A stretch of DNA of 9,724 nucleotides from an uncultured Dialister sp. (GTDB lineage: Bacteria; Bacillota; Negativicutes; Veillonellales; Dialisteraceae), in assembly GCF_900541605.1 (NCBI RefSeq), contig NZ_UQKJ01000073.1, forward strand, positions 1-9,724, written 5' to 3'. Positions within the stretch are counted from its first letter, which is position 1, and the number at the start of each line of letters is the position of its first letter. Shown here in pieces: positions 1 to 5,552 of this stretch. The position numbers were made by a program, and so were the translations under genes. The notes below the pieces were generated by a model that saw only the letters and a list, made by a program, of their open reading frames with translations, was not told the DNA's origin and did not search any database.

Positions 1-110
1 TATTGAAATCTTTGATTATTCCGTTTTACTGCAAAAAAATCCCCACCGAGAACCAGTTCGATCATCATGGCGGTTCCCCAGCCGCCGGCTCCTATCATGG
101 CAATTTTCAA
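1..110 (-). CDS. gpsA: Glycerol-3-phosphate dehydrogenase start (partial, atypical after residue 14)
   Basis: Only the first 36 codons are in the window. The protein begins MKIAMIGAGGWGTA, which carries the N-terminal dinucleotide-binding glycine motif (GAGGWG, residues 7-12) of NAD(P)-dependent glycerol-3-phosphate dehydrogenase. That enzyme makes the sn-glycerol-3-phosphate acylated by PlsY, so its place directly after plsY fits. The start is TTG at 110, five bases past the plsY stop, and GAGGT at 118-122 inside the plsY end serves as ribosome binding site. The next in-frame ATG (98) would cut into the nucleotide-binding strand. Residues 15-36 do not resemble the usual continuation (a helix, then an xHxVxLWxR-like strand) but read MIELVLGGD and then a basic stretch. 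The start is convincing; the rest may be a rearranged or misassembled join. Confidence 0.6.
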   Translation of the reverse strand, partial: MKIAMIGAGGWGTAMMIELVLGGDFFAVKRNNQRFQ

Positions 111-115
111 AGGTA

Positions 116-697
116 TTACCTCTTTTCCCTGGAAATGGGCTTCTCTTCTCCTCGTAGAAGCCTTCTGATATTGTCTTTGTGTTTCCCGATGACGATGACT
201 GCTGCCAGGGCGCCGAAGGCCACGTATTCCAGCGGCTCTCCCACCACCAGCATGACGATGGGGACCACCGGCGCTGCCAGGATGGATCCCAGGGAAACGA
301 TGTGTTTCCACTTGAAGAGGACGAGCCATACGAGGAAGGCTGCCAGCACGGCGGGGAAGCAGATGTAGGTGAAGGCGCCTACGCCGCAGGCCACGCCTTT
401 GCCGCTCTTGAAGTGGAGAAATACGGACCAGTCGTTGCCGATGATGGCAAAGACGGCGCAGGCCAGGACGATGGTGGGATCCGGCATGCCCAGGTGGACC
501 GCGATGAATCCTTTCAGGAAGTCGCAGATGAATACGGCGGCTCCCGCTTTTGCTCCCAGTTCCCGGTAGGCGTTGGTGGCGCCGATATTTCCGCTGCCCA
601 CTTTCTTCAGGTTCACCCCGTAGAAGACGCGGCCTATGATGTAGCCGCTGGGGATGGCGCCGATGAAGTAGGCCAGGATAATCCAGACGATGGACAT
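116..697 (-). CDS. plsY: Acyl-phosphate:glycerol-3-phosphate acyltransferase PlsY
   Basis: This integral membrane enzyme transfers an acyl group from acyl-phosphate to the sn-1 position of glycerol-3-phosphate, giving lysophosphatidic acid, the first step of membrane lipid synthesis in most bacteria. The 193-residue product has the family size and several hydrophobic membrane segments (about 3-23, 51-70, 76-93, 106-128 and 139-170). The three loop motifs are visible: GSGNIGATN at 34-42, FKSGKGVAC at 96-104, and KHKDNIRRLLRGEE at 172-185. Two positions differ from what I recall as usual: a Gly-His just before motif 2 is Gly-Asn here (87-88), and FKGGKGVAT is FKSGKGVAC. The ATG overlaps the der stop (TGATG), with GGAGG nine bases upstream. 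It sits in the der-plsY-gpsA string and shares the PlsC pathway. Confidence 0.95.
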   Translation of the reverse strand: MSIVWIILAYFIGAIPSGYIIGRVFYGVNLKKVGSGNIGATNAYRELGAKAGAAVFICDFLKGFIAVHLGMPDPTIVLACAVFAIIGNDWSVFLHFKSGKGVACGVGAFTYICFPAVLAAFLVWLVLFKWKHIVSLGSILAAPVVPIVMLVVGEPLEYVAFGALAAVIVIGKHKDNIRRLLRGEEKPISREKR

Positions 698-2025
698 CAG
701 TCGTCGCCTCCGTCCTTCTTGCTCCGCACCACGATGCGGATGGGGGTGCCCTGGAAGCTGAAGGATTCCCGGAGCTTGTTCTCAATGAACCGGACGTAGG
801 AGAAGTGGATGAGGTTCGCATCGTTCACGAACATGACGAACGTAGGCGGCCGGATGCCGACCTGGGTCATGTAGTAGATCTTCGCTACCCTGCCGGAATG
901 GGCGGGCGGGGGATTTACCATTTTCGCATCTTCCAGGAGGTCGTTCAGCACGGCCGTGGGAATGCGGAGGCTCTGCTGCTCGGCGACGCTGTAGATCATG
1001 TCTCCCAGTTTATGGATCCGCTGCTTCGTGAGGGCGGAGCCGAAGAGCATGGGGGCATAGGAGGCGAAGGGCAGTCCATCCATGATTTCTTTCTCGAAGG
1101 CATTGATGGTGTGTTCGTCTTTTTCTACGGAGTCCCATTTATTGACGAAGAGGATGAGTCCCTTCCCCGCTTCGTGGATGTAGCCGATGATTTTCTTGTC
1201 CTGCTCCGTAAGCTTGTCCACGGCGTCGATGACGAAGATGGCTACGTCGCAGTTGTCGATGGCCCGGATGGAGCGGATGACGCTGTACCGTTCCAAAGGT
1301 TCGTCGATTTTGCTCTTTTTCCGCATGCCCGCGGTGTCCACGAGGATGAAGGTCTTGCCTTTGTAGGTCCATACGGAGTCCACGGCGTCCCGGGTGGTAC
1401 CCATTTCGTCAGCTACCAGGGACCGTTCATAGCCCAGGAGGGAATTGATGAGAGTGGATTTGCCTACGTTCGGCCGGCCTACGATGGCGGTGCGGATAAT
1501 GTCTTCCGATTCTTCTTCCTTCGTATCCGGGAATCCTTCGGTAATGCGGTCCAGAAGGTCCCCGAAGCCCAGGCGGTTCACGGCGGAAATGCCGATGGGG
1601 TCGCCGAGACCCAGGGAATAGAACTCGTAAATCTCCATTTCCTGGTTTTCGCTGTCCACTTTATTCACCGCCACCACTACGGGCTTTCCGGTCTTCCGGA
1701 GGAGGCCTGCGATGATTTCATCGTCCCCGGTCATGCCGGTCCTGGCGTCCACGACGAAGAGGATCACGTCCGCTTCTTCCACTGCCAGCTCCGCCTGCTG
1801 CCGGATGCCGCTGGAGATCTGGTCTTTCTCATTCCGGAATTCGATGCCCCCGGTGTCGATCAGGGTAAATTCTTTGTCCAGCCATTTCACGTCGCAGTAG
1901 ATTCTATCACGGGTAACCCCGGGGATATCCTCTACAATGGACACGCGGCGCTGGGCCAGCCCATTAATAAGTGTGGATTTGCCGACGTTTGGCCGACCCA
2001 CAATGGCTACGAGAGGTTTGCTCAT
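697..2025 (-). CDS. der: Ribosome-associated double GTPase Der (EngA)
   Basis: Der is an essential GTPase for late 50S ribosomal subunit assembly. The 442-residue product has the diagnostic tandem of two G domains. The first (about 3-165) has GRPNVGKS at 10-17, DTGG at 57-60 and NKVD at 121-124. The second (about 177-350) has GRPNVGKS at 183-190, DTAG at 230-233 and NKWD at 295-298. The C-terminal KH-like domain (about 352-437) includes PPPAHSGR and a GTPIRI strand. An upstream in-frame TTG at 2043 is open, but its own first codons form the AAAGGA ribosome binding site for the ATG at 2025, so I chose 2025; the family also usually starts close to its first P-loop. A strong promoter lies about 100 bases upstream. 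plsY begins on the last base of its stop codon. Confidence 0.97.
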   Translation of the reverse strand: MSKPLVAIVGRPNVGKSTLINGLAQRRVSIVEDIPGVTRDRIYCDVKWLDKEFTLIDTGGIEFRNEKDQISSGIRQQAELAVEEADVILFVVDARTGMTGDDEIIAGLLRKTGKPVVVAVNKVDSENQEMEIYEFYSLGLGDPIGISAVNRLGFGDLLDRITEGFPDTKEEESEDIIRTAIVGRPNVGKSTLINSLLGYERSLVADEMGTTRDAVDSVWTYKGKTFILVDTAGMRKKSKIDEPLERYSVIRSIRAIDNCDVAIFVIDAVDKLTEQDKKIIGYIHEAGKGLILFVNKWDSVEKDEHTINAFEKEIMDGLPFASYAPMLFGSALTKQRIHKLGDMIYSVAEQQSLRIPTAVLNDLLEDAKMVNPPPAHSGRVAKIYYMTQVGIRPPTFVMFVNDANLIHFSYVRFIENKLRESFSFQGTPIRIVVRSKKDGGDD

Positions 2026-2123
2026 AGGTTCCTGTCCTTTCAATTTTGTACGATATTTTACGAAATATACCTGTTATCCATGGAATAGCAACACTTTTCC
2101 ATTTTTATTCATACTGTATTGAA

Positions 2124-2152
2124 ATTGTATGACGGAATGGGAGGGATGTCAA
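2124..2152 (-). promoter_or_regulatory. Sigma-70-type promoter for der-plsY-gpsA
   Basis: Read on the minus strand, TTGACA (2152-2147) is a perfect -35 box. A 17-base spacer follows, then TACAAT (2129-2124), five of six matches to the -10 consensus. Transcription should start near 2117, giving a leader of about 92 bases before the der ATG at 2025. Within the leader, ATGGAA (2102-2097) and TTCCAT (2085-2080) can pair around an 11-base loop. No known riboswitch or attenuator pattern was recognised. The position, between a terminator upstream and der downstream, makes this the likely main promoter of the left transcription unit. Confidence 0.85.
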
Positions 2153-2198
2153 GTTTATGGGGAAGCGTAAGCAGTAATCCACGGGAGCTGGAGATGGC

Positions 2199-2233
2199 TA
2201 GCAGTTAGGAATGAGGAATTAGGAATTAGGAAT
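2199..2233. repeat. Tandem 7-base array, unit TAGGAAT
   Basis: Five consecutive 7-base units can be read without a break: TAGCAGT, TAGGAAT, GAGGAAT, TAGGAAT, TAGGAAT. The last four differ at only one base. The array lies in the non-coding stretch between the ispH-rpsA terminator and the der promoter. It is one of several heptamer arrays there with different units but the same period and a similar leading trinucleotide. No coding role is apparent. Confidence 0.8.
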
Positions 2234-2239
2234 GGTGGT

Positions 2240-2282
2240 GCGGCGCACAATTCATATAGCGCCGCGAGTTTTTATTTCTTTT
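2240..2282 (+). terminator. Orphan terminator-like hairpin with T-rich tail
   Basis: GCGGCGC (2240-2246) and GCGCCGC (2259-2265) form a perfect 7-base-pair stem around a 12-base loop. They are followed on the plus strand by GAG and a T-rich stretch (2269-2282). This looks like an intrinsic terminator for plus-strand transcription, although the loop is long and the T tract is interrupted. No plus-strand gene is visible upstream, so either it ends an unseen small transcript, blocks stray antisense transcription, or is a chance part of the repeat-rich region. Confidence 0.35.
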
Positions 2283-2311
2283 GGGGCTGGCAGCTTTGGG
2301 CTTACAGCTTA
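2283..2311. repeat. Degenerate tandem 7-base array, core GCT
   Basis: The trinucleotide GCT recurs at exactly 7-base intervals (2286, 2293, 2300, 2307). The units are GGGGCTG, GCAGCTT, TGGGCTT and ACAGCTT. It is more degenerate than its neighbours but has the same period and lies between the TAGGAAT array and the first copy of the duplicated module. Confidence 0.5.
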
Positions 2312-2320
2312 CCGAGGGCA

Positions 2321-2400
2321 GCCGCTTCGCGGCGGGTGTCGGGCGGTTGGGGTTCGTGCGAACGGATGGGGCTTCTAGCTATTAGCTTCTAGCTGCTAGG
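2321..2400. repeat. Intergenic repeat module, copy 1
   Basis: The module has ordered parts: a hairpin GCCGC-TTC-GCGGC (2321-2333), GGTGTCGG (2335-2342), a 19-base segment TTCGTGCGAACGGATGGGG (2353-2371) that contains the small palindrome TTCG-TG-CGAA, then heptamers TAGCTAT, TAGCTTC, TAGCTGC and a partial TAGG (2376-2400). The same parts in the same order and spacing recur at 2483-2570. By eye, 53 of 62 aligned positions match from the hairpin to the first TAGCT. No protein-coding signal is seen. Confidence 0.75.
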
Positions 2401-2451
2401 AAAACCGGTCGGCCTGCGGCGCTGCTGGCTAACTGTACGTCCAGACGGACG

Positions 2452-2475
2452 GAGCCTTGAGCTTTGAGCCTTGAG
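2452..2475. repeat. Tandem 7-base array, unit GAGCCTT
   Basis: Three complete units GAGCCTT, GAGCTTT and GAGCCTT run without interruption and are followed by a partial GAG(C). The array lies between the two copies of the duplicated module. Period and register (GAG as the first three bases) parallel the TAG-initial arrays on either side. Confidence 0.7.
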
Positions 2476-2482
2476 CGGATTC

Positions 2483-2570
2483 GCCGCTTTCGCGGCTGGT
2501 GTCGGATGACTGAGTTTCGTGCGAACGGATGGGGACTTCTAGCTGCTAGCTGCTAGAAGCTAGAAGCCCC
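2483..2570. repeat. Intergenic repeat module, copy 2, ending in a hairpin
   Basis: This repeats the parts of copy 1: hairpin GCCGC-TTTC-GCGGC (2483-2496), GGTGTCGG (2498-2505), the identical 19-base segment (2516-2534), then heptamers TAGCTGC, TAGCTGC, TAGAAGC and TAGAAGC (2540-2567). Unlike copy 1 the array turns back on itself: GGGGACTTCTAGCT (2531-2544) pairs with AGCTAGAAGCCCC (2558-2570) over 13 base pairs with one bulged A. The stem of the first hairpin is preserved between copies while its loop changes length. Confidence 0.75.
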
Positions 2571-2656
2571 CACCTGTTTGCATGCTGCTCAGCCATACGC
2601 CACCGGGCCTGCTCAAGGCCCTCGCCCGTTCGCATGCGCCCAGCCCCTTTTTACGC

Positions 2657-2687
2657 AATAAAAAACTGCCTCTTTCGAGGCAGTTTT
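2657..2687 (-). terminator. Intrinsic terminator of ispH-rpsA
   Basis: Read on the minus strand, AAAACTGCCTC (2687-2677 side) pairs with GAGGCAGTTTT over 11 base pairs, closed by a GAAA tetraloop (2676-2673). A run of six T, an A and two more T follow (2665-2657). It begins about ten bases after the ispH-rpsA stop codon. Stem, tetraloop and U-tract make this a classical rho-independent terminator, separating this unit from der. Confidence 0.95.
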
Positions 2688-2697
2688 CAGGGGCCTA

Positions 2698-4596
2698 TTA
2701 TTCTTCAGCCGGAGCTTCGTCGTGGGAAGGAGCTTCTTCCAGGGCGAAGGAAATTCTTCTGCGGCCTTCATCGATATTGATGATGCGAACCTTGAGGATG
2801 TCGCCGAGCTGGCAGATATCTCCCGGTTTCTTGTTGTGGTCGTCGGTCATTTCGTTGATGTGGAGCAGTCCGGTGAGGCCGTCGTCCAGTTCTACGATGA
2901 CGCCGAATTCAAGGATCTTTACAACCTTGGCATCCACAATGTCATCTACCTGATGGTCATGGATAGCGGTTTCCCAGGGGTTGGGCAGGCAGTCTTTGTG
3001 GCTGAAGGAAATTCTCTGTTTTTCGCGGTCGAAGGATTTGATCTTGACGTCGATTTCCTGTTCCGGTTTGAGGACATCTTCTACTTTGCCGATCTTCTTC
3101 CAGGAGATATCGGAAATGTGGAGCAGTCCTTCTACGCCGTTGATGCTGACGAATGCACCGTAGGGCATAATCTTCTTTACTACGCCTTTGAGAACGTCGC
3201 CGTTTTCATAAGCCTTTTCGATGACGTCCATTTCAGCGTTTCTTTCATCTTCCAGTACAGCTTTGCGGGAGAGGACGAGACGGTTCTTTGCGCGGTCCAC
3301 TTCGAGAATCTTTGCTTTGAATGTCTTGCCTACCAGTCCCTGCAGGGAGTGTACGAAGCGGAGATCGCCCTGGGAGAGGGGAATGAATCCGCGGAGAGAT
3401 TTAATCTGAACCAGCAGACCAACTTTGATAGCTTCGATGCCTTCGCAGTCAACGGCTTCGCCTTTTTCGAAAGCTTCTTCTACTACATCCCAGTCTGCCA
3501 GACGGTCTACTTTAATCTTGGATACGTAAATGGTGCTGTCTTCTTTAACTGCACTTACAATCTGGACGCGGAGTGTATCACCAATCTTCAGCACGTCCTT
3601 CAGGGATGCCGGTGCGGGATAGGAATATTCATGTGCCAGCAGGACAGCTTCGGTCTTATATCCGAAAGAGATATAAGCTTTGTCGTCGTACAGGTCTACG
3701 ACCTTGCCTTCAACAACGCTGCCTTTGTGTACATCCAGGTTCATTTCCTCCTGATCCAGCATTTCCTTCATGTTTTCCATAATAAAAACTACCTCCTCTA
3801 TGATCCAGTCCGGTGTGGATGCACCGGCGGTGATGCCAATCTTGTCCCGACTGTGGAACCAGCTCGGTTTTAGTTCCGCAGCCGTTTCGATATGATGGGT
3901 AACGGCGCCTTCTTCTCTGCAGATTTCTGCAAGTCTTGTGGTATTGGCGCTGTTGCGCCCGCCGATGACGATCATCACATCTACTCTATCCGCCAGCTCA
4001 CGAGCCGCCTGCTGCCGCTGCATGGTCGCGTCACAAATGGATTTGTTCACGTGAAGGTCTTTGACCTTTTTCCCAATCGCAGCAGTAAGCCGGTCAGCCA
4101 AAGCAGCCGAGAATGTTGTCTGTATGACAATGTGGGCTTCCTGCATTGGTGGAAGTGCATCTACATCTTCCATGGTTTCTACCATGTAAGAATGTCCCAC
4201 CGCCCACTCAGCCACACTTTTCATTTCGGGATGCTTCTTTTCACCGATGAGTATAACCTGTTTCCCGTCTGCCACCAGGCGCCTTGTGGTCTCCTGGTTG
4301 CGTCTGACGAAGGGACAGGTCGCGTCCATTAGGGCCAGATTTTTGCACTTAAGCATATTATAACACGAAGGTCCCACTCCGTGCGAGCGAATTATCACTG
4401 TTTCGTCGGTCAGGTCTTCCAGTGTATCCACCGGAGGAATCCCCCGACCTGCCAGTTTTCCCACCACCTGGGGATTGTGGATAATAGGGCCGTAGGTCAC
4501 TGCTTTTATGCCGGAATCAGCGGCTTTTTCGGCGATTTTCATAGCCCGCCGTACGCCGTAGCAGAAGCCCATGACCTTTGCTTTGTAAATTTCCAT
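2698..4596 (-). CDS. ispH-rpsA: IspH - ribosomal protein S1 fusion (HMBPP reductase / S1 RNA-binding protein)
   Basis: Residues 1-280 are IspH, the 4Fe-4S enzyme that reduces HMBPP to IPP and DMAPP at the end of the MEP isoprenoid pathway. The three cluster cysteines are C12 (FCYGV), C94 (DATCPF) and C188 (SICDAT). Substrate histidines H40, H72 and H122, E124 of HPE, and the GGRNSANT segment (212-219) are present. Residues 292-622 hold four S1 RNA-binding folds (about 292-362, 377-446, 464-534, 550-622), which match ribosomal protein S1, here with four rather than the six repeats of E. coli. The 632-residue fusion is known from several Firmicutes groups. ATG 4596 has AGGA ten bases upstream. 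An AGGAGGT with in-frame ATG at 3780 marks the domain border. It forms its own unit between an AT-rich upstream stretch and a strong terminator. Confidence 0.96.
   Translation of the reverse strand: MEIYKAKVMGFCYGVRRAMKIAEKAADSGIKAVTYGPIIHNPQVVGKLAGRGIPPVDTLEDLTDETVIIRSHGVGPSCYNMLKCKNLALMDATCPFVRRNQETTRRLVADGKQVILIGEKKHPEMKSVAEWAVGHSYMVETMEDVDALPPMQEAHIVIQTTFSAALADRLTAAIGKKVKDLHVNKSICDATMQRQQAARELADRVDVMIVIGGRNSANTTRLAEICREEGAVTHHIETAAELKPSWFHSRDKIGITAGASTPDWIIEEVVFIMENMKEMLDQEEMNLDVHKGSVVEGKVVDLYDDKAYISFGYKTEAVLLAHEYSYPAPASLKDVLKIGDTLRVQIVSAVKEDSTIYVSKIKVDRLADWDVVEEAFEKGEAVDCEGIEAIKVGLLVQIKSLRGFIPLSQGDLRFVHSLQGLVGKTFKAKILEVDRAKNRLVLSRKAVLEDERNAEMDVIEKAYENGDVLKGVVKKIMPYGAFVSINGVEGLLHISDISWKKIGKVEDVLKPEQEIDVKIKSFDREKQRISFSHKDCLPNPWETAIHDHQVDDIVDAKVVKILEFGVIVELDDGLTGLLHINEMTDDHNKKPGDICQLGDILKVRIINIDEGRRRISFALEEAPSHDEAPAEE
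3778..3797 (-). promoter_or_regulatory. Possible internal ribosome binding site for free S1 protein
   Basis: Inside the fusion gene, AGGAGGT (3797-3791) is followed after ten bases by an in-frame ATG (3780-3778, Met273). Initiation here would give a 360-residue protein starting MENMKEMLDQEE and then the first S1 domain at about residue 20, much like free-standing Firmicutes S1 proteins. The spacing is longer than ideal, but similar to the 11 bases between AGGAGGT and the start of the flavoprotein gene at 7477. Part of the motif is forced by the Glu-Glu-Val codons (GAG GAG GTA), so chance is a real alternative. Confidence 0.45.
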
Positions 4597-4604
4597 TGAG
4601 ATTT

Positions 4605-4662
4605 ATTCCTGTCTTTTCTTTTGATATAGTCTGGGTTTAAATAATTTTATAAAAAAGTTCAA
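4605..4662 (-). promoter_or_regulatory. AT-rich promoter-like stretch upstream of ispH-rpsA
   Basis: Between the palindromic element and the ispH start the base composition switches sharply to AT-rich. On the minus strand TTGAAC (4662-4657) could be a -35 box. At 17 bases spacing the -10 would be the weak TAAACC; TATAAAAT (4651-4644) and TATATC (4628-4623) are better -10 sequences but badly spaced. A separate promoter for the fusion gene is plausible because a large hairpin element lies just upstream, but the exact boxes cannot be fixed by eye. Confidence 0.35.
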
Positions 4663-4701
4663 TAGCCACGGATGATGACCGGGTATAGTGCTCCATACGT
4701 A

Positions 4702-4908
4702 TGAATGGGGCTGAGGGTTGTGGGTGAACATCGCTACGCCTGTTCACCAGGTTGCAGGTGCTTCGCACCGGGGGCATAAGGTGGGCCAGCCGCCAAAGGC
4801 GGCGAATTCACCTCACGCCCCCGCTCCGGTAAGGCGTCAGCCTTACCGGAGCCACCACCCGGTTGGCAAGCGCAGCGATGCCAACCCACAACCCTTATGA
4901 ACCATTCA
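4702..4908. repeat. Multi-hairpin palindromic intergenic element, copy 1
   Basis: About 207 bases fold on themselves. TGAATGG/CCATTCA (4702-4708, 4902-4908) and AGGGTTGTGGGT/ACCCACAACCCT (4714-4725, 4884-4895) form the outer arms. Inside lie hairpins GGTGAACA/TGTTCACC (4723-4748), GGTGC-TTC-GCACC (4757-4769), GCCGCC-AAA-GGCGGC (4789-4803), a perfect 13-base-pair stem with GTCA loop (4823-4852), and GGTTGGCA/TGCCAACC (4861-4886). A further 14-base arm pair (4770-4783 with 4809-4822) pairs at 12 positions. It fills the gap between plsC and ispH-rpsA and encodes nothing obvious. Size, terminal inverted repeats and a second partial copy suggest a small non-autonomous mobile or REP-like element; no clear target duplication was seen. 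Confidence 0.8.
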
Positions 4909-4934
4909 CTCCTATCCTATGGACCGAAAGTTTA

Positions 4935-5540
4935 TCATCCATGCACCCTCTTCATGTAGTTATCCATGAGGTCCTGGATTTTCCCTTTGACCACATCATT
5001 CAGCTCTGCCACTTTTTCATCGGTGGGACGCTGTTTCTTGACTTCCACTGGCTTTCCGATGAGTACGGCCAGGGGTCCTTTTTTATGGGGCATCCACCGG
5101 GAGCCGATGACCGCCACCGGTACCACCGGGGTACCGGTCATGAGGGCCAGGGAGGCCATGCCGGAGTGGAAACGGCCCAGGCCCTCCCTCCGGATCCGGG
5201 TGCCTTCGGGGAAGATGCCCAGGGGATTGCCGGCTTTCAGTTCCCGGAGGGCCTGCCGGATGGCGGTCCGGTCCACGGTGCCCCGCTTCACGGGGAATGT
5301 GCCGAACTGCCGGATGAGCCAGCCCAGGAAGGGGTTCTTGAAGAGTTCTTCCTTCGCCATGTAATGGATAATGCGGGTATTGAAGGCCACGCCGATGAGG
5401 GGCGGGTCCCAGTCACTTTTATGGTTCGGTGCCACGATGATGGCTCCGGTCTGGGGGACGTTTTCCCGGCCTTCCACGTGGAGCCGGAAAATGACGAAGA
5501 AGATAAAATCCAGCACCGCTCTGACTATTTTGTATCCCAT
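4935..5540 (-). CDS. plsC: 1-acyl-sn-glycerol-3-phosphate acyltransferase PlsC
   Basis: PlsC acylates the sn-2 position of lysophosphatidic acid, the product of PlsY, to give phosphatidic acid at the membrane. The 201-residue protein has the acyltransferase blocks in order: NHKSDWD (39-45) with the catalytic His-x4-Asp pair H40/D45, FPVKRG (82-87), FPEGTR (110-115), and the VVPVAVIG strand (139-146). A hydrophobic N-terminal segment (about 8-20) is the probable membrane anchor. The start is ATG 5540 with AGGAGG four bases upstream, inside the 12-base gap after cmk. The position after cmk and before ispH-rpsA is a recurring arrangement in Firmicutes. It appears to be the last gene of the scpA-initiated string; no canonical U-tract terminator follows, only the palindromic element. 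Confidence 0.95.
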   Translation of the reverse strand: MGYKIVRAVLDFIFFVIFRLHVEGRENVPQTGAIIVAPNHKSDWDPPLIGVAFNTRIIHYMAKEELFKNPFLGWLIRQFGTFPVKRGTVDRTAIRQALRELKAGNPLGIFPEGTRIRREGLGRFHSGMASLALMTGTPVVPVAVIGSRWMPHKKGPLAVLIGKPVEVKKQRPTDEKVAELNDVVKGKIQDLMDNYMKRVHG

Positions 5541-5552
5541 AGTACCTCCTGT

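Noticed and set aside
2026..2043. TTG start at 2043 for der
   Set aside because: The bases just after this TTG form the AAAGGA site serving ATG 2025, and no ribosome binding site precedes the TTG.
805..2088. Long open plus-strand frame opposite der, with similar long frames at 2722-3873, 4863-6218 and 6260-7504
   Set aside because: They are antisense to genes with clear domains and catalytic motifs. Their translations show biased His/Asp/Gly/Val composition and no recognisable domain, and none has a convincing ribosome binding site.
2054..2111. Short leader peptides in the der leader (ATG frames of about 12-14 codons)
   Set aside because: No ribosome binding site, no run of regulatory codons, and no alternative terminator pair before der.
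2199..2570. CRISPR array
   Set aside because: The repeat units are 7 bases and contiguous, with no 23-37 base repeats separated by unique spacers and no cas genes nearby.
2571..2656. Hairpin GGGCCT/AGGCCC (2605-2621) and two GCATGC sites as a regulatory element
   Set aside because: The stem is only six base pairs, is downstream of a strong terminator, and has no second copy in the window.
4823..4852. The 13-base-pair hairpin as an intrinsic terminator for plsC
   Set aside because: It is strong but has no T tract on either side. It is better treated as part of the palindromic element.
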